64,000 bases of DNA from Bradyrhizobium sp. 195 (GCF_023101665.1 NZ_CP082161.1:6200001-6264000); one strand, 5' to 3'; counted from the stretch's first letter, positions 17,236 to 26,526 are shown. Numbers and translations are program-made. The notes: generated from the letters alone by a model not told the origin.

Positions 17236-18246
17236 ATGAGCCGCTTTGTCGAACGCCATCCGGCCTGGGCGCTCATCGCAATCATTGCCGTTGCCGTCGC
17301 GCTCTGGCTGATCTTCGCGGTCTGGCCGCCGGGCCTCGAAGAGGCCGTCGGCCGCAAGCGCGTCTTCCTCAACGCAGTCTTCAACGGAATCACGCTCGGA
17401 GGGCTCTACTTCCTCGTCGCCAGCGGCTTCACGCTGATCTTCGGGCTGATGCGCAACGTCAACCTCGCGCACGGCTCGCTCTATCTGTTCGGCGGCTATG
17501 TCGGCTACGCCATCAGCACGGCGACCGGCTCCTGGGTGCTCAGCTTCATCGTCGCCTTCATCCTCACCGCCCTCGTCGGCATCCTGCTCCAGGTGATCGT
17601 GTTCCGTCGGATGGAGGGACAGGATCTCAGGCAGACCATGGTGACGATCGGGCTTTCGATCGTGTTCGCCGATCTCATGCTGTGGGCCTGCGGCGGCGAT
17701 TTCTACCAGATCCAGACACCGAACTGGCTGATCGGCCCCGTGGAGCTGCCGCTGGTCACGGCGATCAGATCCTCGGGCGAGCCGGTCTATCTCCGATATC
17801 CCATGGTGCGACTGGTGATCTTCGCCGCCTCGGTGGTCATTGGCGTCGCAATGTGGCTTGCGCTCAATCGCACCCGCATCGGCATGATCATTCGCGCCGG
17901 CGTCGACGACCGCGATATCCTCGCCGCGACAGGCGTGCGTATCCAGCTCGTCTTCGTAGCCGTGTTCGCGTTCGGCGCAGGTCTTGCGGGCATCGCCGGC
18001 GTCGTCGGCGGCACCTTCCAGTCGCTGTCGCCTGGCGAGGACATTCGCTTCCTGCTCGCCTCCCTCGTCGTCGTGATCGTGGGCGGCATGGGGTCGATCC
18101 CCGGCGCTGCGCTTGGGGCGCTGATCATCGGCCTCGCCGAACAGCTCGGCTCGGTCTACATCCCGACCTATGCCATCGTCGTGACCTTCCTGATCATGGT
18201 GCTGGTGCTGGCGATCCGGCCGCAAGGCCTGTTGGCGAGGCGCTGA
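17236..18246 (+). CDS. Branched-chain-type ABC transporter permease (LivH-like)
   Basis: The inner-membrane channel subunit, 336 residues. An N-terminal hydrophobic helix (WALIAIIAVAVALWLIF) precedes the LivH core. The core carries FNGITLGGLYFLVASGFTLI, NLAHGSLYLFGGYVGY and VVIVGGMGSIPGAALGALII, the conserved permease segments of the HAAT family. ATG 17236 is chosen: the upstream in-frame start at 17203 would add only repeat-derived residues, and GAGGCGGGA precedes 17236. It is the first gene of an 18-gene operon and is one base from the next gene. It should pair with the LivM-like protein to import the ligand of the binding protein at 14568. Confidence 0.93.
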   Translation: MSRFVERHPAWALIAIIAVAVALWLIFAVWPPGLEEAVGRKRVFLNAVFNGITLGGLYFLVASGFTLIFGLMRNVNLAHGSLYLFGGYVGYAISTATGSWVLSFIVAFILTALVGILLQVIVFRRMEGQDLRQTMVTIGLSIVFADLMLWACGGDFYQIQTPNWLIGPVELPLVTAIRSSGEPVYLRYPMVRLVIFAASVVIGVAMWLALNRTRIGMIIRAGVDDRDILAATGVRIQLVFVAVFAFGAGLAGIAGVVGGTFQSLSPGEDIRFLLASLVVVIVGGMGSIPGAALGALIIGLAEQLGSVYIPTYAIVVTFLIMVLVLAIRPQGLLARR

Positions 18247-18247
18247 C

Positions 18248-19330
18248 ATGTCGCTCGCCCACGATGCCCGCGTTACCGCATCTCCCGCCACAATGGCTCA
18301 GCGCGCGGCACGGACGTGGCCGGAGATCAACAATCCCGCGGCCTGGGTCGTCGCCGCCATCCTCCTGATCATGCCACTGATCGCCAACGGCTTCTTCCTG
18401 ATCGAGATCTTCGCCTCCACCTTGATCCTCGGCACCATGGCGCTCAGCCTGATGTTCCTCGCCGGCTATGGCGGCATGGTCAGCCTGATGCAGCTCACGA
18501 TCGCCGGCTTCTCGGCCTACATGGTCGCGGTGTTCGGCGTCAGCGGCAACGCCAATATCAGCCTGGGCTGGCCATGGTGGCTCGCGGTCCCCATGGCGCT
18601 CGCGCTGGCAACCGCCTTCGGCACGCTCGGCGGCGCGCTCGCGGTGCGCACCGAAGGCATCTACACCATCATGATCACGCTCGCGATCGGCGCGGCCTTC
18701 TATTATTTCACCAACCAGAACTGGGCGATCTTCAACGGCCATACCGGCATCAACACCGTGGCCACGCCACATTTCTGGGGCGTCAACTGGCGCGCGGACA
18801 TTCCCTTCTATTATATCGTGCTCGCGGTCGCCGCGCTTTGCTATTTCGCCGTCGAATATCTTTCGCGCGCCCCCTTCGGCCTCGCCCTTCAGGGCGTGCG
18901 CGACAATCCAAGGCGCATGGCGGCGCTCGGCTTCAACGTCAATGCGCACCGCATCGCCGCCTATGCGTTCGCCTCCTTCGTGGCCGCACTTGCCGGCGTG
19001 CTCCAGGTCTGGAACTACCGCCAGATTTCACCGGGCTCGGTCAGCGTCGGGGCCTGCATCGACGTGCTGATCATCGCCGTCGTCGGCGGCATCACGCGCC
19101 CGATCGGCCCCTTCATCGGCGCGCTGATCTTCGTGCTGCTGCGCACCTTCGCGCTCGACTTCCTGGTCAGGCTCGGACTCGACGGCAATCGCTTCCGGCT
19201 GCTGATCGGACTCGGCTTCCTCGCCATCGTGTTCTGGTCGTCGGACGGCGTCATCGGCCTGTGGCAGCGCTGGCGTCAGAGCCGGCGTCCGGCCGCAAAT
19301 CGACCTGGCGGAGGACGCGGCCATGGATAG
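18248..19330 (+). CDS. Branched-chain-type ABC transporter permease (LivM-like)
   Basis: The second membrane subunit, 360 residues, with about nine hydrophobic segments. LAGYGGMVSLMQLTIAGFSA is the LivM hallmark, followed by FGLALQGVRDNPRRMAALGF (the coupling-helix region facing the ATPases). VVGGITRPIGPFIGALIF matches the C-terminal core. It begins one base after the LivH-like stop and overlaps the following ATPase gene by 8 bp, so translational coupling is expected. The Arg/Gly-rich end (RRPAANRPGGGRGHG) is partly a consequence of that overlap. Confidence 0.93.
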   Translation: MSLAHDARVTASPATMAQRAARTWPEINNPAAWVVAAILLIMPLIANGFFLIEIFASTLILGTMALSLMFLAGYGGMVSLMQLTIAGFSAYMVAVFGVSGNANISLGWPWWLAVPMALALATAFGTLGGALAVRTEGIYTIMITLAIGAAFYYFTNQNWAIFNGHTGINTVATPHFWGVNWRADIPFYYIVLAVAALCYFAVEYLSRAPFGLALQGVRDNPRRMAALGFNVNAHRIAAYAFASFVAALAGVLQVWNYRQISPGSVSVGACIDVLIIAVVGGITRPIGPFIGALIFVLLRTFALDFLVRLGLDGNRFRLLIGLGFLAIVFWSSDGVIGLWQRWRQSRRPAANRPGGGRGHG

Positions 19331-20105
19331 CGTCGCGCAACGCCTCTCGGCCGTCGGCGCCGGTGCCGCGCTTGAGCTGCGCGGTGTGACGAGATTGTTC
19401 GGCGCGCTTGCCGCGCTGACCGATGTAACCATGACGGTGCGCCCCGGCGAACGCCGCGCCGTGCTCGGCTCCAACGGCGCCGGCAAGACCACGCTGTTCA
19501 ACTGCATCACCGGAGACTTCGCGCCCTCCTCCGGCACCATCCGCTTCTTCGGCGAGGACGTCACGCATTTCCCGCCCTATGAACGCATCCGCCGCGGGCT
19601 GCGCCGGACCTACCAGATCTCGGCCCTGTTCCCCGGCCTCACCGTGCAGGACAATGTCTATCTCGCCTGCCGCGGTGTCTCGCGCGGGCGCTTCTCGTTC
19701 CTGCGTCCGGGACAGAACGATGCCTTGATGCATGCGGCCGACAATCTGGTCCAGGCCGTGCATCTTTCCGCCGTGAAGGACCAGCGCGTGGCGGAGCTCG
19801 CGCACGGCCAGCAACGCCAGCTCGAGATCGCACTTGCGCTCGCCGGCGCCCCGCGCTTCGTGCTGTTCGACGAGCCCGCCGCCGGCCTGTCGCCGACCGA
19901 ACGGGCCGAGCTGATCGAGATCCTGACCTCCCTGCCGGCGCATATCGGCTACATCATCATCGAGCACGACATGGACGTGGCGCTACGCGTCGTCGAGAGC
20001 GTCACGATGATGCACAATGGCCGCGTCTTCAAGGAGGGCCTGCCGGAAGAGATCCAGTCCGACCCCGAGGTGCAGGAGCTTTATCTCGGAGGCGGCCATG
20101 AATGA
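19323..20105 (+). CDS. ABC transporter ATP-binding protein (LivG-like)
   Basis: A 260-residue nucleotide-binding subunit. Walker A is GSNGAGKTT, Walker B is FVLFDEPAAGLSP, the switch His lies in IIIEHDMDVALRV, and the Q-loop is in RTYQISALFPGLTV. The signature is LAHGQQRQLEIAL, the usual LivG variant of LSGGQ. It powers the permease pair together with the following fused ATPase. It overlaps neighbours by 8 bp on both sides. An extension of about 15 residues before the ABC domain (MDSVAQRLSAVGAGA) has no assigned role. Confidence 0.93.
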   Translation: MDSVAQRLSAVGAGAALELRGVTRLFGALAALTDVTMTVRPGERRAVLGSNGAGKTTLFNCITGDFAPSSGTIRFFGEDVTHFPPYERIRRGLRRTYQISALFPGLTVQDNVYLACRGVSRGRFSFLRPGQNDALMHAADNLVQAVHLSAVKDQRVAELAHGQQRQLEIALALAGAPRFVLFDEPAAGLSPTERAELIEILTSLPAHIGYIIIEHDMDVALRVVESVTMMHNGRVFKEGLPEEIQSDPEVQELYLGGGHE

Positions 20106-22308
20106 CGTCCGCCGCTCTGCCGCCGCACTCGAGGTCCGTGGGCTCGACGTCTATTACGGTCACTCGCACGCCCTGCAAGGCGTCGACCTCACGCTGGAGA
20201 GCGGCGTGTTCTCGGTGGTCGGCCGCAACGGCATGGGCAAGACGACGCTGTGCAAAGCGATCATGGGGCTGGTCGGCGTGAGCGGCGGATCGATCCGCGT
20301 TCGCGGCGAGGACGTCACGCGGCGGCCCCCCGCCCAGATCGCCCGGCTCGGCGTCGGCTATGTGCCGCAGGGCCGCCGCCTCTGGCGCTCGCTCAGCGTC
20401 GAGGAGCATTTGCGGCTCGCCGGCGGGATGCGCTCCGGCGCCTGGACCGTCGAGCGCATCTACGACACCTTCCCCCGCCTCGCCGAGCGCAAGGATCACG
20501 GCGGCGGCCAGCTCTCCGGCGGCGAGCAGCAGATGCTGGCGATTTCGCGCGCGCTGCTCACCAATCCGCAGCTCTTGATCATGGACGAGCCGACCGAGGG
20601 CCTTGCGCCCGTCATCGTGGCGCAGGTCGAGGAGATGCTGCTGCGCTTGGGGGAAGACGGCGACATGTCCGTGCTCGTGATCGAGCAGAATATCGGTGTC
20701 GCCACCGCGATCTCGCGCAACGTCGCGATCATGGTCAACGGCCGCATCAATCGCATCATCGACTCCGCGCGGCTCGCTGCCGACCGCGCGCTTCAGCAGC
20801 GCCTGCTCGGCGTCGGGCTTCACGCCGAGCTCGAGCCGGATATCGAGCTCCCCGCGTCCGGCCCCGAGGCAAAACCGGCACCGACGCCACGGCGCGACGG
20901 GCCGATCCGCATCTATATCTCCAACCCGACGCTTCCGACGCGGTGGTCGCAACCGGTGCCGATCGCCCGCATCGAGGCCGCAGCGCGTACGCTCTCGACG
21001 CAAGTGGCGCGGCTCGACGAGACGGCGCGGCGCAAGCGCGAGCCGGTGGCGGCGCAGACCGCCGGCCCACCCGTGGTGCTGGTCGTCGGCACGCTCGACA
21101 CCAAGGGCGTCGAGCTGCGCTACATCCGCGACATCATCGCCGAAAGCGGCCTGCGCACGCGGCTGGTCGACGTCTCGACCAGCGGCAAACATTCGTCCTG
21201 CGACGTCTCCGCGCAGGAGATCGCCTTGAATCACGGCCGCGGCGGCTCCGCCGTGTTCGGCCCGGATCGCGGGACGGCCGTGACTGCGATGGCGGATGCG
21301 TTCGTCAGCTGGCTGCGGCGCCAGGGCAACATCGCCGGCGTGATCTCGGCCGGCGGCTCCGGCGCGGCCTCGCTGGTCGCGCCGGGCATGCGCACGCTCC
21401 CGGTCGGAGTGCCCAAGCTGATCATCTCCTCCGTCGCGTCCGGCGACGTCGGACCTTATGTCGGCCCCGCCGATATCACGATGATGTACTCGGTCACCGA
21501 CGTGCAGGGGCTGAACTCGATTTCGCGCGCGGTGCTGGCCAACGGCGCCAATGCGCTCACTGGTATGGTCAAGGCGCGACTGGATGGACGTGCCGCGCCG
21601 GCCCGCGAGACCAGCAAGCTGCCCCCAGTCGGCATCACCATGTTCGGCGTGACGACGCCGGCCGTGCAGAAGATCGCCGCCGATCTGCGTGACGATTTCG
21701 AGTGCCTGGTCTTCCATGCCACCGGCGTCGGCGGCCGTTCCATGGAAAAGCTCGTCGAGTCCGGCCAGCTCGCGGGCGTGATCGACGTCACCACTACGGA
21801 GGTCTGCGACCTGCTTATGGGCGGCGTGTTTCCGGCGACGGAGGACCGCTTCGGTGCGATCATCCGCACGCGCATCCCCTATGTCGGCTCGGTCGGCGCC
21901 CTCGACATGGTCAATTTCGGCGCGCCCGACACCATTCCCGAACGCTATCGCGGCCGCAAGTTCCACGTCCACAACCCGCAGGTGACGTTGATGCGGACGA
22001 CCGTGGAAGAGAACGAGCGGATGGGCCGCTGGATTGGCGAGAGGCTCAACCTGATGGACGGCCCCGTGCGCTTCTTCGTGCCAGAGGCCGGCGTCTCCGC
22101 ACTCGATGCGCGAGGCCAGCCGTTCTGGGATCCCGATGCCGACGCCGCGTTGTTCCGCACCCTGGAGCGCACCGTGCGGCAGACCGGCAACCGCCAGCTC
22201 ATCCGCATGCCCAAGAACATCAACGACCCCGAATTCGCCGCCGCCATCGTCGGTGCGTTCCGAACCCTATTCGGCCGCACCGGCGCGCGGCGGAGACTAG
22301 CGAGGTGA
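20098..22308 (+). CDS. LivF-like ABC ATPase fused to a Tm-1-like (UPF0261) domain
   Basis: A 736-residue fusion. Residues 10-245 form a complete ABC ATPase: Walker A GRNGMGKTT at 42-50, signature QLSGGEQQ near 138-145, Walker B LLIMDEPTEGL at 159-169, and switch region LVIEQNIG. A Pro/Arg-rich linker follows (about 250-322). Residues 325-736 match the UPF0261/Tm-1-like fold: VVLVVGTLDTKGVELRYIRD, VISAGGSGAASLVAPGMRTL, GVTTPAVQKIAADLRDDFEC and HNPQVTLMRTTVEENERMG. Family knowledge: this fold is the N-terminal half of tomato Tm-1, whose C-terminal half is a TIM barrel like the next gene. The ATPase should serve the upstream permeases; the Tm-1 part is of unknown function. ATG 20098 overlaps the LivG-like stop, which fixes the start. 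Confidence 0.9.
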   Translation: MNDVRRSAAALEVRGLDVYYGHSHALQGVDLTLESGVFSVVGRNGMGKTTLCKAIMGLVGVSGGSIRVRGEDVTRRPPAQIARLGVGYVPQGRRLWRSLSVEEHLRLAGGMRSGAWTVERIYDTFPRLAERKDHGGGQLSGGEQQMLAISRALLTNPQLLIMDEPTEGLAPVIVAQVEEMLLRLGEDGDMSVLVIEQNIGVATAISRNVAIMVNGRINRIIDSARLAADRALQQRLLGVGLHAELEPDIELPASGPEAKPAPTPRRDGPIRIYISNPTLPTRWSQPVPIARIEAAARTLSTQVARLDETARRKREPVAAQTAGPPVVLVVGTLDTKGVELRYIRDIIAESGLRTRLVDVSTSGKHSSCDVSAQEIALNHGRGGSAVFGPDRGTAVTAMADAFVSWLRRQGNIAGVISAGGSGAASLVAPGMRTLPVGVPKLIISSVASGDVGPYVGPADITMMYSVTDVQGLNSISRAVLANGANALTGMVKARLDGRAAPARETSKLPPVGITMFGVTTPAVQKIAADLRDDFECLVFHATGVGGRSMEKLVESGQLAGVIDVTTTEVCDLLMGGVFPATEDRFGAIIRTRIPYVGSVGALDMVNFGAPDTIPERYRGRKFHVHNPQVTLMRTTVEENERMGRWIGERLNLMDGPVRFFVPEAGVSALDARGQPFWDPDADAALFRTLERTVRQTGNRQLIRMPKNINDPEFAAAIVGAFRTLFGRTGARRRLAR

Positions 22309-22311
22309 CCA

Positions 22312-23145
22312 ATGCCAAGGTTTGAACGCGCAGCGCTGCTGAAGAGGTTTCGCGACATGGCGAGGCGCGGCGAGCCGATCGTCGGCGGTGGCGCCGGCAC
22401 CGGGCTATCCGCCAAATGCGAGGAGGCCGGCGGTGTCGATCTCATCGTCATCTACAATTCCGGGCGCTACCGCATGGCCGGCCGCGGCTCGCTCGCCGGG
22501 CTGATGGCGTACGGCGATGCCAATGCCATCGTGCTGGAAATGGCGACCGAAGTGCTGCCCGTGGTCACCCGGACGCCCGTGCTTGCGGGTGTCAACGGCA
22601 CCGATCCGTTCCGCGACATGGACGTCTTCCTCGACGAGTTGAAAGCGCTGGGGTTTGCCGGCGTCCAGAACTTTCCGACCGTCGGCCTGATCGACGGCAC
22701 GTTCCGCGCCAATCTCGAAGAGACCGGCATGTCCTATGCGCTGGAGATCGACATGATCGCCAAAGCGCACGACAAGGACATGCTGACGACACCCTACGTC
22801 TTCAGCGAGAAGGAGGCCGCCGCGATGGCGATCGCCGGCGCCGACATCATTGTCTGCCACATGGGGCTGACGACCGGCGGCTCGATCGGCGCGCAGACGG
22901 CGGCCAAGCTCAAGGACTGTCCAGCGCAGATCGACACCTGGGCGTCCGCAGCGCTCAGCGTCAATCCTGACATCCTGGTGCTGGCGCATGGCGGTCCGAT
23001 CGCGGATCCCGCCGATGCCGATTTCATCATGAAGAACACCCGCCATTGCCACGGCTTCTACGGCGCGTCCTCGATGGAGCGGCTGCCCGTGGAACGGGCG
23101 CTGACGGAACAGGTGCGTCAATTCAAGGCGATCGGCGCGCGATAA
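22312..23145 (+). CDS. TIM-barrel protein of the phosphoenolpyruvate hydrolase-like / Tm-1 C-terminal family
   Basis: A 277-residue soluble TIM barrel. Recognisable blocks are [80 protein letters not shown] and [18 protein letters not shown]. These belong to pfam09370, annotated as PEP hydrolase-like or TIM-barrel signal transduction protein. In plants and fungi this domain is joined behind a UPF0261 domain; here it follows the UPF0261-bearing ATPase by 3 bp. Together the two genes recreate the Tm-1 architecture in split form. The catalysed reaction is not established for the family. Confidence 0.88.
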   Translation: MPRFERAALLKRFRDMARRGEPIVGGGAGTGLSAKCEEAGGVDLIVIYNSGRYRMAGRGSLAGLMAYGDANAIVLEMATEVLPVVTRTPVLAGVNGTDPFRDMDVFLDELKALGFAGVQNFPTVGLIDGTFRANLEETGMSYALEIDMIAKAHDKDMLTTPYVFSEKEAAAMAIAGADIIVCHMGLTTGGSIGAQTAAKLKDCPAQIDTWASAALSVNPDILVLAHGGPIADPADADFIMKNTRHCHGFYGASSMERLPVERALTEQVRQFKAIGAR

Positions 23146-23170
23146 CGCCGAAGGTACGAGGGAGGGAAAG

Positions 23171-26077
23171 ATGTCAGGGATGCTGGTCGGTGAATTGATC
23201 CTCTGGCTGATCGTCGCGATCGTCGTGATCGTGGTCGGCGTCTATATCGTGAACTGGCTCTACCACCGCTCCTCCAAGGAGACCTCGTTCGTCCGGACCG
23301 GCTTCCTCGGCGAACGCGTGGTGATCAATGGCGGCGCGTTCGTGCTGCCGTTCATCCACGACTACACGCCTGTGAATATGAACGTGCTGCCGATGGGCAT
23401 CGTCCGCTCCAGGCAGGATGCCGTGATCACCCGCGACCGCATGCGCGTCGACATCGAAGCCGACTTCTATGTTCGCGTGCAGCCGACCCGGGAAGCGGTC
23501 TCGATCGCCGCGGCCACGCTCGGCCGCCGCACCATGGAACCCGGGCAGCTGCACGCTCTCCTCGCCGGCAAATTCATCTCCGCGATCCGCTCGGTCGCAT
23601 CCGAGATGACGATGGAGGAGATGCACGAGCGTCGCGGTGACTATGTCGTGCGGGTCAAGACCAACGCGGCCGAAGCGCTCGCCCAAAACGGCCTCGAGCT
23701 CGAATCGGTCGCCATCACCGATCTCGACCAGACCGATCTGGAGTTCTTCAACCCCTCGAACCGGTTCGACGCCGAGGGTCTGACCCAGCTGATGCAGGAC
23801 ATCGAGGCCAAGCGGAAGTTGCGCAACGACATTGAGCAGGACTCGATGATCAAGATCCGCGCTCGCAATCTGGAAGCCGAGCGGCAGGCGCTCGAGATCG
23901 AGCGCGAGAGCGAGACCGCCCGCCTCGAGCAGGAACGCGACATCGAGATGCGCCGCGCGCTTCAGCGCACGGAAGTCGCCCGCGAACGGGCGCTGCGCGA
24001 AACCGAGGCCGAGCAGGCGCAGATCTCGGCGCGCGAAGCCATCGAGCGCGCCCGCATCGCCAATGACCAGGCAATCGCCGAGGCCCGCATCGCCTCAGAG
24101 CGGGAAACCCGCCAGAGGGAGATCGAGCGGACCCGCACCATCGAGGAGAAGGAGCTGCTGGCGCGCGAGGAGATCGAGAAGACAAGGATTGCCAACCAGC
24201 GCTCGATCGACACGACCCGCATCGCCTCGGAACGTGAGGTCCGTCAGCGTGAGATCGAGCGGATGCGCACGGTCGAAGAAGCCGAGATTTCCGCCCGCGA
24301 AGCCATCGAGAAGGCGCGGATCCAGCAGGACCGCGTCGTCACCGACGCCCGCATCGCCAACGAGGAGGAGACGCGACGCCGCGAAATCGAGCGCACCCGC
24401 GCGGTCGACGAGGCCGAGATCGCCGCCCGCGAGGCCACCGAGAAGGCCCGCATCGCCCAGACCATGACGGTCAATGTCGAACGCATCTCCTCGGACGAGC
24501 GCACCCGCGCGCTGGAGATCCAGCAGGTGCGAACCATCCAGGAGGCCGAGATCGAGGCGCAGCGTGCAGTCGAGGCCGCCCGCATCGCCCGCGAACGGAC
24601 TCTCGCGGCCGAGCGCATCGCGGCCGAGCAGAACACGCGGCAGCTCGAGATCGAGCGCAATCAAGCGCTCGATGTCGCCGGCATCTCGGCGCGTGAAGCG
24701 ACGGAAGCCTCCCGCATCGCCCAAGAGGAGCGCGTGCGGTCGCTGGAGATCGCCCGCAACCGCGCCGTCGAGGAAGCCGACATCGCCTCCCGCGAGGCGA
24801 TCGAGGCGGCCCGCATTGCTCAGGAGAAGACGGTTGCGGCAGAGCGTATCCAGGCCGAGCGCGACACCCGTTCGCTCGAAATCGAACGCACCGGCGTCTT
24901 GGAGGCAGCCGAGCTGAAGCGACGCGACGCCATCGAGCGCCAGCGCATCACGGTCGACCTGGCACTCGAGGCCGAGCGCATCAACTCTTCCAAGAGGCGC
25001 GAGGTGCTCAATATCGAGCAGAAGAAGGCGGTCGAGATCGCCGACGAGGACCGCGTCATCGCGCTGTCGACCAAGAAGTCCGAGCGGATCGATGCCGACC
25101 GCCAGGTCCGGCAGGCCGAGATCGTCGCCCGCAAGGAGGTCGAGACCACGGACGTGTCGCGTGAGCAGGCGCTCGAAGCGGCCCGCATCGAGCGCCGCCG
25201 CGCGATCGAGCAGCTCGAAGTCGCTCGCGTGCAATCCTTGCAGGAGGCCGAGATCGCCTCCCGCGAGGAGGTCGAGCGCGCGCGCATCGCGTCGGACCGC
25301 GGCCTCGACGAGGCCCGCGTCGGCCGCGAGCGCGAATTGCGCAAGCTCGAGGTCAACCGCGAGAAGGAGGTCGAGACGGTCCTGATGGAGAAGGCCATCG
25401 CCATCCATCAGAAGTCGCTGGAAGAGTCCGCCGCCAAGGCGATGGCCGAGGAGGCACGGATGCGCGCGACAGAAGCGACCGAGCGCGTGATTACCGCACG
25501 CGAGAGCGAAATCGCCAAGCGGCGCAGGACCGTCGAGGTGCTGCTCGCCGAGAAACAGGCCGAGGAGACCCGCATCGCCGCGGAGGCAGAGCGCGTACGC
25601 GCCGCGGTCGAGGCCGAGGCGCAGCGGATGCTCAACGAGGCCGAGAACGTGCTGACCGATCAGGCGCGCTACTCGCTGTTCCGCCGAAAGCTGCTCGACC
25701 GGATCGAGGGCATCGTGCGCGAAAGCGTCAAGCCGATGGAGAAGATCGAGGGCATCCGCATCCTTCAGGTCGACGGCCTCAACGGCAACGGGAACAGTGG
25801 CAATGGCGGCCGCAGCGCCACCGACGAGGTGATCGACTCTGCCCTGCGCTACCGCGTCCAGGCGCCGCTGATCGACTCCATCCTGGCGGATATCGGCGTC
25901 GAAGGCGGCAGCCTCGCCAAAATGCCGGGCCTGATCCGCGAGGCGCGCGACATGCAGGGCATCAAGGAGTCCGCGCGCAAGGGCGGCGGCGGTGGCGGTG
26001 ACAAGCCGGCGGCCTCCCCGCCTACGGCTGAAGGTGGCGAACCGCCGGCCGAGCGCGGGCCGCGGAAGAAGAGCTGA
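23171..26077 (+). CDS. Giant SPFH/band-7 (flotillin-like) membrane protein with 44-residue repeats
   Basis: A 968-residue protein. Residues 8-29 form one transmembrane helix (ELILWLIVAIVVIVVGVYIV), and about 40-200 an SPFH/band-7 domain (PMGIVRSRQDAVITRDRMRV, EADFYVRVQPTREAV). Residues 205-830 are a continuous charged coiled coil. A Gly/Asn linker, a short helical segment (880-935) and a Gly/Pro-rich basic tail follow. Flotillins form oligomeric scaffolds at membranes, but usual ones have 450-700 residues. The middle is built of repeats with unit starts at residues 316, 360, 404, 448 and 492. The protein probably places a large scaffold next to the importer and the oxidising enzymes. The start is set by AGGGAGGGAAAG upstream. 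Confidence 0.88.
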   Translation: MSGMLVGELILWLIVAIVVIVVGVYIVNWLYHRSSKETSFVRTGFLGERVVINGGAFVLPFIHDYTPVNMNVLPMGIVRSRQDAVITRDRMRVDIEADFYVRVQPTREAVSIAAATLGRRTMEPGQLHALLAGKFISAIRSVASEMTMEEMHERRGDYVVRVKTNAAEALAQNGLELESVAITDLDQTDLEFFNPSNRFDAEGLTQLMQDIEAKRKLRNDIEQDSMIKIRARNLEAERQALEIERESETARLEQERDIEMRRALQRTEVARERALRETEAEQAQISAREAIERARIANDQAIAEARIASERETRQREIERTRTIEEKELLAREEIEKTRIANQRSIDTTRIASEREVRQREIERMRTVEEAEISAREAIEKARIQQDRVVTDARIANEEETRRREIERTRAVDEAEIAAREATEKARIAQTMTVNVERISSDERTRALEIQQVRTIQEAEIEAQRAVEAARIARERTLAAERIAAEQNTRQLEIERNQALDVAGISAREATEASRIAQEERVRSLEIARNRAVEEADIASREAIEAARIAQEKTVAAERIQAERDTRSLEIERTGVLEAAELKRRDAIERQRITVDLALEAERINSSKRREVLNIEQKKAVEIADEDRVIALSTKKSERIDADRQVRQAEIVARKEVETTDVSREQALEAARIERRRAIEQLEVARVQSLQEAEIASREEVERARIASDRGLDEARVGRERELRKLEVNREKEVETVLMEKAIAIHQKSLEESAAKAMAEEARMRATEATERVITARESEIAKRRRTVEVLLAEKQAEETRIAAEAERVRAAVEAEAQRMLNEAENVLTDQARYSLFRRKLLDRIEGIVRESVKPMEKIEGIRILQVDGLNGNGNSGNGGRSATDEVIDSALRYRVQAPLIDSILADIGVEGGSLAKMPGLIREARDMQGIKESARKGGGGGGDKPAASPPTAEGGEPPAERGPRKKS
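23984..25345 (+). repeat. In-gene tandem repeats of 132 bp (44 residues, 4 x 11)
   Basis: Within the SPFH gene, units start at residues 272, 316, 360, 404, 448, 492, 525, 569, 613, 649 and 682. Spacings are mostly 44 residues, with 33 in two places and 36 once. Each unit resembles REIERTRTVEEAEIAAREA followed by IEKARIA and ERIASERETRQ. Eleven-residue periodicity points to a hendecad, slowly right-handed coiled coil. At DNA level the copies have diverged in third positions, so the expansion is not recent. Confidence 0.8.
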
Positions 26078-26083
26078 GGTCGC

Positions 26084-26524
26084 ATGATGGCTCGCGTCTA
26101 CGTCTCCACCGTCGTCAACGCCCGCAACGACCGCGTCTGGGCGCGGGTGCGCGATTTCAACGGCCTGCCAAACTGGCATCCGGCCATTGCTGAAAGCCGT
26201 ATCGAGGGCGGCGAGCCCTCCGACAAGATCGGTTGTGTGCGAGATTTTCGCCTGCGCAACGGCGACCGCATCCGCGAGAAGCTGCTCGGCCTCTCCGACT
26301 ACGACATGTTCTGCACCTATTCGATCCTGGAATCCCCGATGGGCGTCGAGAACTACGTCGCGACCCTGCGGCTGACCCCCGTCACCGACGGCGACCAGAC
26401 CTTCATGGAATGGACCGCCGAGTTCGACTGCGCGCCGGAGCAGGAGACGGAGCTCGTCAGCAATATCGGCGGCGGCGTGTTCCAGGGCGGGTTCGACGCG
26501 CTCAAGCGCGTGTTCGGAGGCTAG
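26084..26524 (+). CDS. SRPBCC-fold protein (first of a tandem pair)
   Basis: A 146-residue protein of the START/Bet v1-like (polyketide cyclase) fold. VSTVVNARNDRVWARVRDFN is the typical first strand and helix; GLPNWHPAIAESRIEGG and TFMEWTAEFDCAPEQE are further core strands. The fold binds hydrophobic ligands. In carbon-monoxide-dehydrogenase-type clusters the SRPBCC protein CoxG is a membrane-attachment or maturation partner, a tempting analogy given the cox-like genes that follow. It lies 6 bp after the SPFH gene. ATG 26084 or 26087 are both possible starts. Confidence 0.85.
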   Translation: MMARVYVSTVVNARNDRVWARVRDFNGLPNWHPAIAESRIEGGEPSDKIGCVRDFRLRNGDRIREKLLGLSDYDMFCTYSILESPMGVENYVATLRLTPVTDGDQTFMEWTAEFDCAPEQETELVSNIGGGVFQGGFDALKRVFGG

Positions 26525-26526
26525 CC

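Noticed and set aside
20029..21972. 647-residue minus-strand frame opposite the ATPase/Tm-1 fusion
   Set aside because: The plus strand has a clear two-domain protein; the minus frame is Asp/His/Arg/Gly-rich without motifs.
23984..25345. Tandem DNA repeat indicating recent expansion or assembly error
   Set aside because: The copies differ widely at third positions and in side chains, so this is an old protein-level repeat.
24095..26179. 694-residue minus-strand frame antisense to the SPFH gene
   Set aside because: A high-GC shadow: it mirrors the repeat periodicity of the plus-strand coiled coil and has no domain of its own.
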